Positions 54,221-54,535 of a stretch of DNA of 54,535 nucleotides are shown one piece after another. The notes under the pieces are model-generated. The model saw only the letters and a list, made by a program, of their open reading frames with translations. It was not told where the DNA came from and searched no databases. The first letter of the stretch is position 1. Each line of letters begins with the position of its first letter. The stretch covers positions 1 through 54,535 of the forward strand of contig JAUWQD010000015.1 in NCBI GenBank assembly GCA_030611265.1. The letters are read 5' to 3'. Position numbers and translations under genes: made by a program. The stretch is from Methanosarcinaceae archaeon. Its GTDB lineage: Archaea > Halobacteriota > Methanosarcinia > Methanosarcinales > Methanosarcinaceae.

Positions 54221-54535
54221 AATAATCACCAATTTAATTTCTACATACTATCAAGTATAAAGCAATCTTTCTTTCGGTGTTTGAATCGATTTTCCCAGTT
54301 CTTTCATGATTTCAATCCATTCTATGATAATATTTAATATCTGTTTGTATTTATCAGTGTGGGTATTGAATTGTAAAATTGCACACACGATGTCAGACTT
54401 GACTTTCAAAGATAACTGAAAAACATCTTATTTTTTAAAAAAACCCACATCATGCGCCTTCGTTGCACATCCCTATACTTAGTCCCTAACTATTTAATTA
54501 AATATCTTGGCTATATTGTACTTGAAATATAACAA
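54221..54535. other. Gene-free end of window
   Basis: AT-rich DNA with no supported gene; it should contain the MNT-HEPN promoter at about 54240-54270. Confidence 0.45.

Overview
The window is archaeal and reads like a Methanosarcinales-type genome (methanogen or ANME-2-like; the sequence alone does not fix the genus). The evidence is an archaeal-type threonyl-tRNA synthetase, a hypusine-type aIF5A next to an agmatinase, the archaeal thiolase / HMG-CoA synthase / DUF35 mevalonate operon, a cupin-type glucose-6-phosphate isomerase, a RecJ/DHH nuclease, a formylmethanofuran-dehydrogenase-C-like protein and a surface protein with a PGF-CTERM-like tail. There are about 50 credible protein genes and one tRNA-Pro(UGG). 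I found no rRNA, CRISPR array, transposase or integrase.

Region 1 (1-5454) is an accessory array. Five decayed copies of one gene, a LigD-type DNA 3'-phosphoesterase (PE), all lie on the + strand. They alternate with small cargo modules, most on the - strand: hicBA, a DUF4143 AAA ATPase, an orphan MNT nucleotidyltransferase, a Fic protein and a RelE-type toxin with its antitoxin. A block holding the hicB start, its upstream region and the next PE copy occurs twice; in the second copy the body of hicB has been replaced by fic.

Region 2 (5625-8017) is a compact run: CGGC-domain protein, ferredoxin, GXGXG (FwdC-like) protein, dodecin and a thioredoxin-like lipoprotein. Region 3 (8018-15008) holds a PAS-PAS-GAF histidine kinase, tRNA-Pro, an ABC-2 permease, UbiX flavin prenyltransferase, an LpdD-like prenyl-flavin chaperone, an HD phosphohydrolase and malate dehydrogenase. 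Region 4 (15243-20547) has a YprB-like exonuclease and a two-gene module of a PHP-SMC-like ATPase (TrlF family) and an AlbA_2/Schlafen-type protein, which looks like a defence system.

Region 5 (20801-35286) is mostly housekeeping: two U32 proteins whose cysteine spacing matches UbiU and UbiV, UvrC, a V4R-like protein, PGI, a RecJ-like protein with a small nuclease, YjbQ, threonine synthase, a Cas4-like protein with an eroded active site, then an XRE regulator followed by the mevalonate-entry genes and a CYTH protein. Region 6 (35400-43738) is again accessory: an AAA ATPase with a small PD-(D/E)xK protein, a CBS-regulated cation/proton antiporter, a DUF234 ATPase, a tandem-repeat hairpin element, two lipoproteins sharing a leader and unknown small genes. 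Region 7 (44082-54220) has a methyltransferase, aldehyde:ferredoxin oxidoreductase, a surface protein, aIF5A-SpeB, acylphosphatase, ThrRS and a HEPN-MNT pair.

Several families of dispersed repeats sit between genes. One family of two hairpins shows paired base changes in its stems across three copies, which points to selection on structure.
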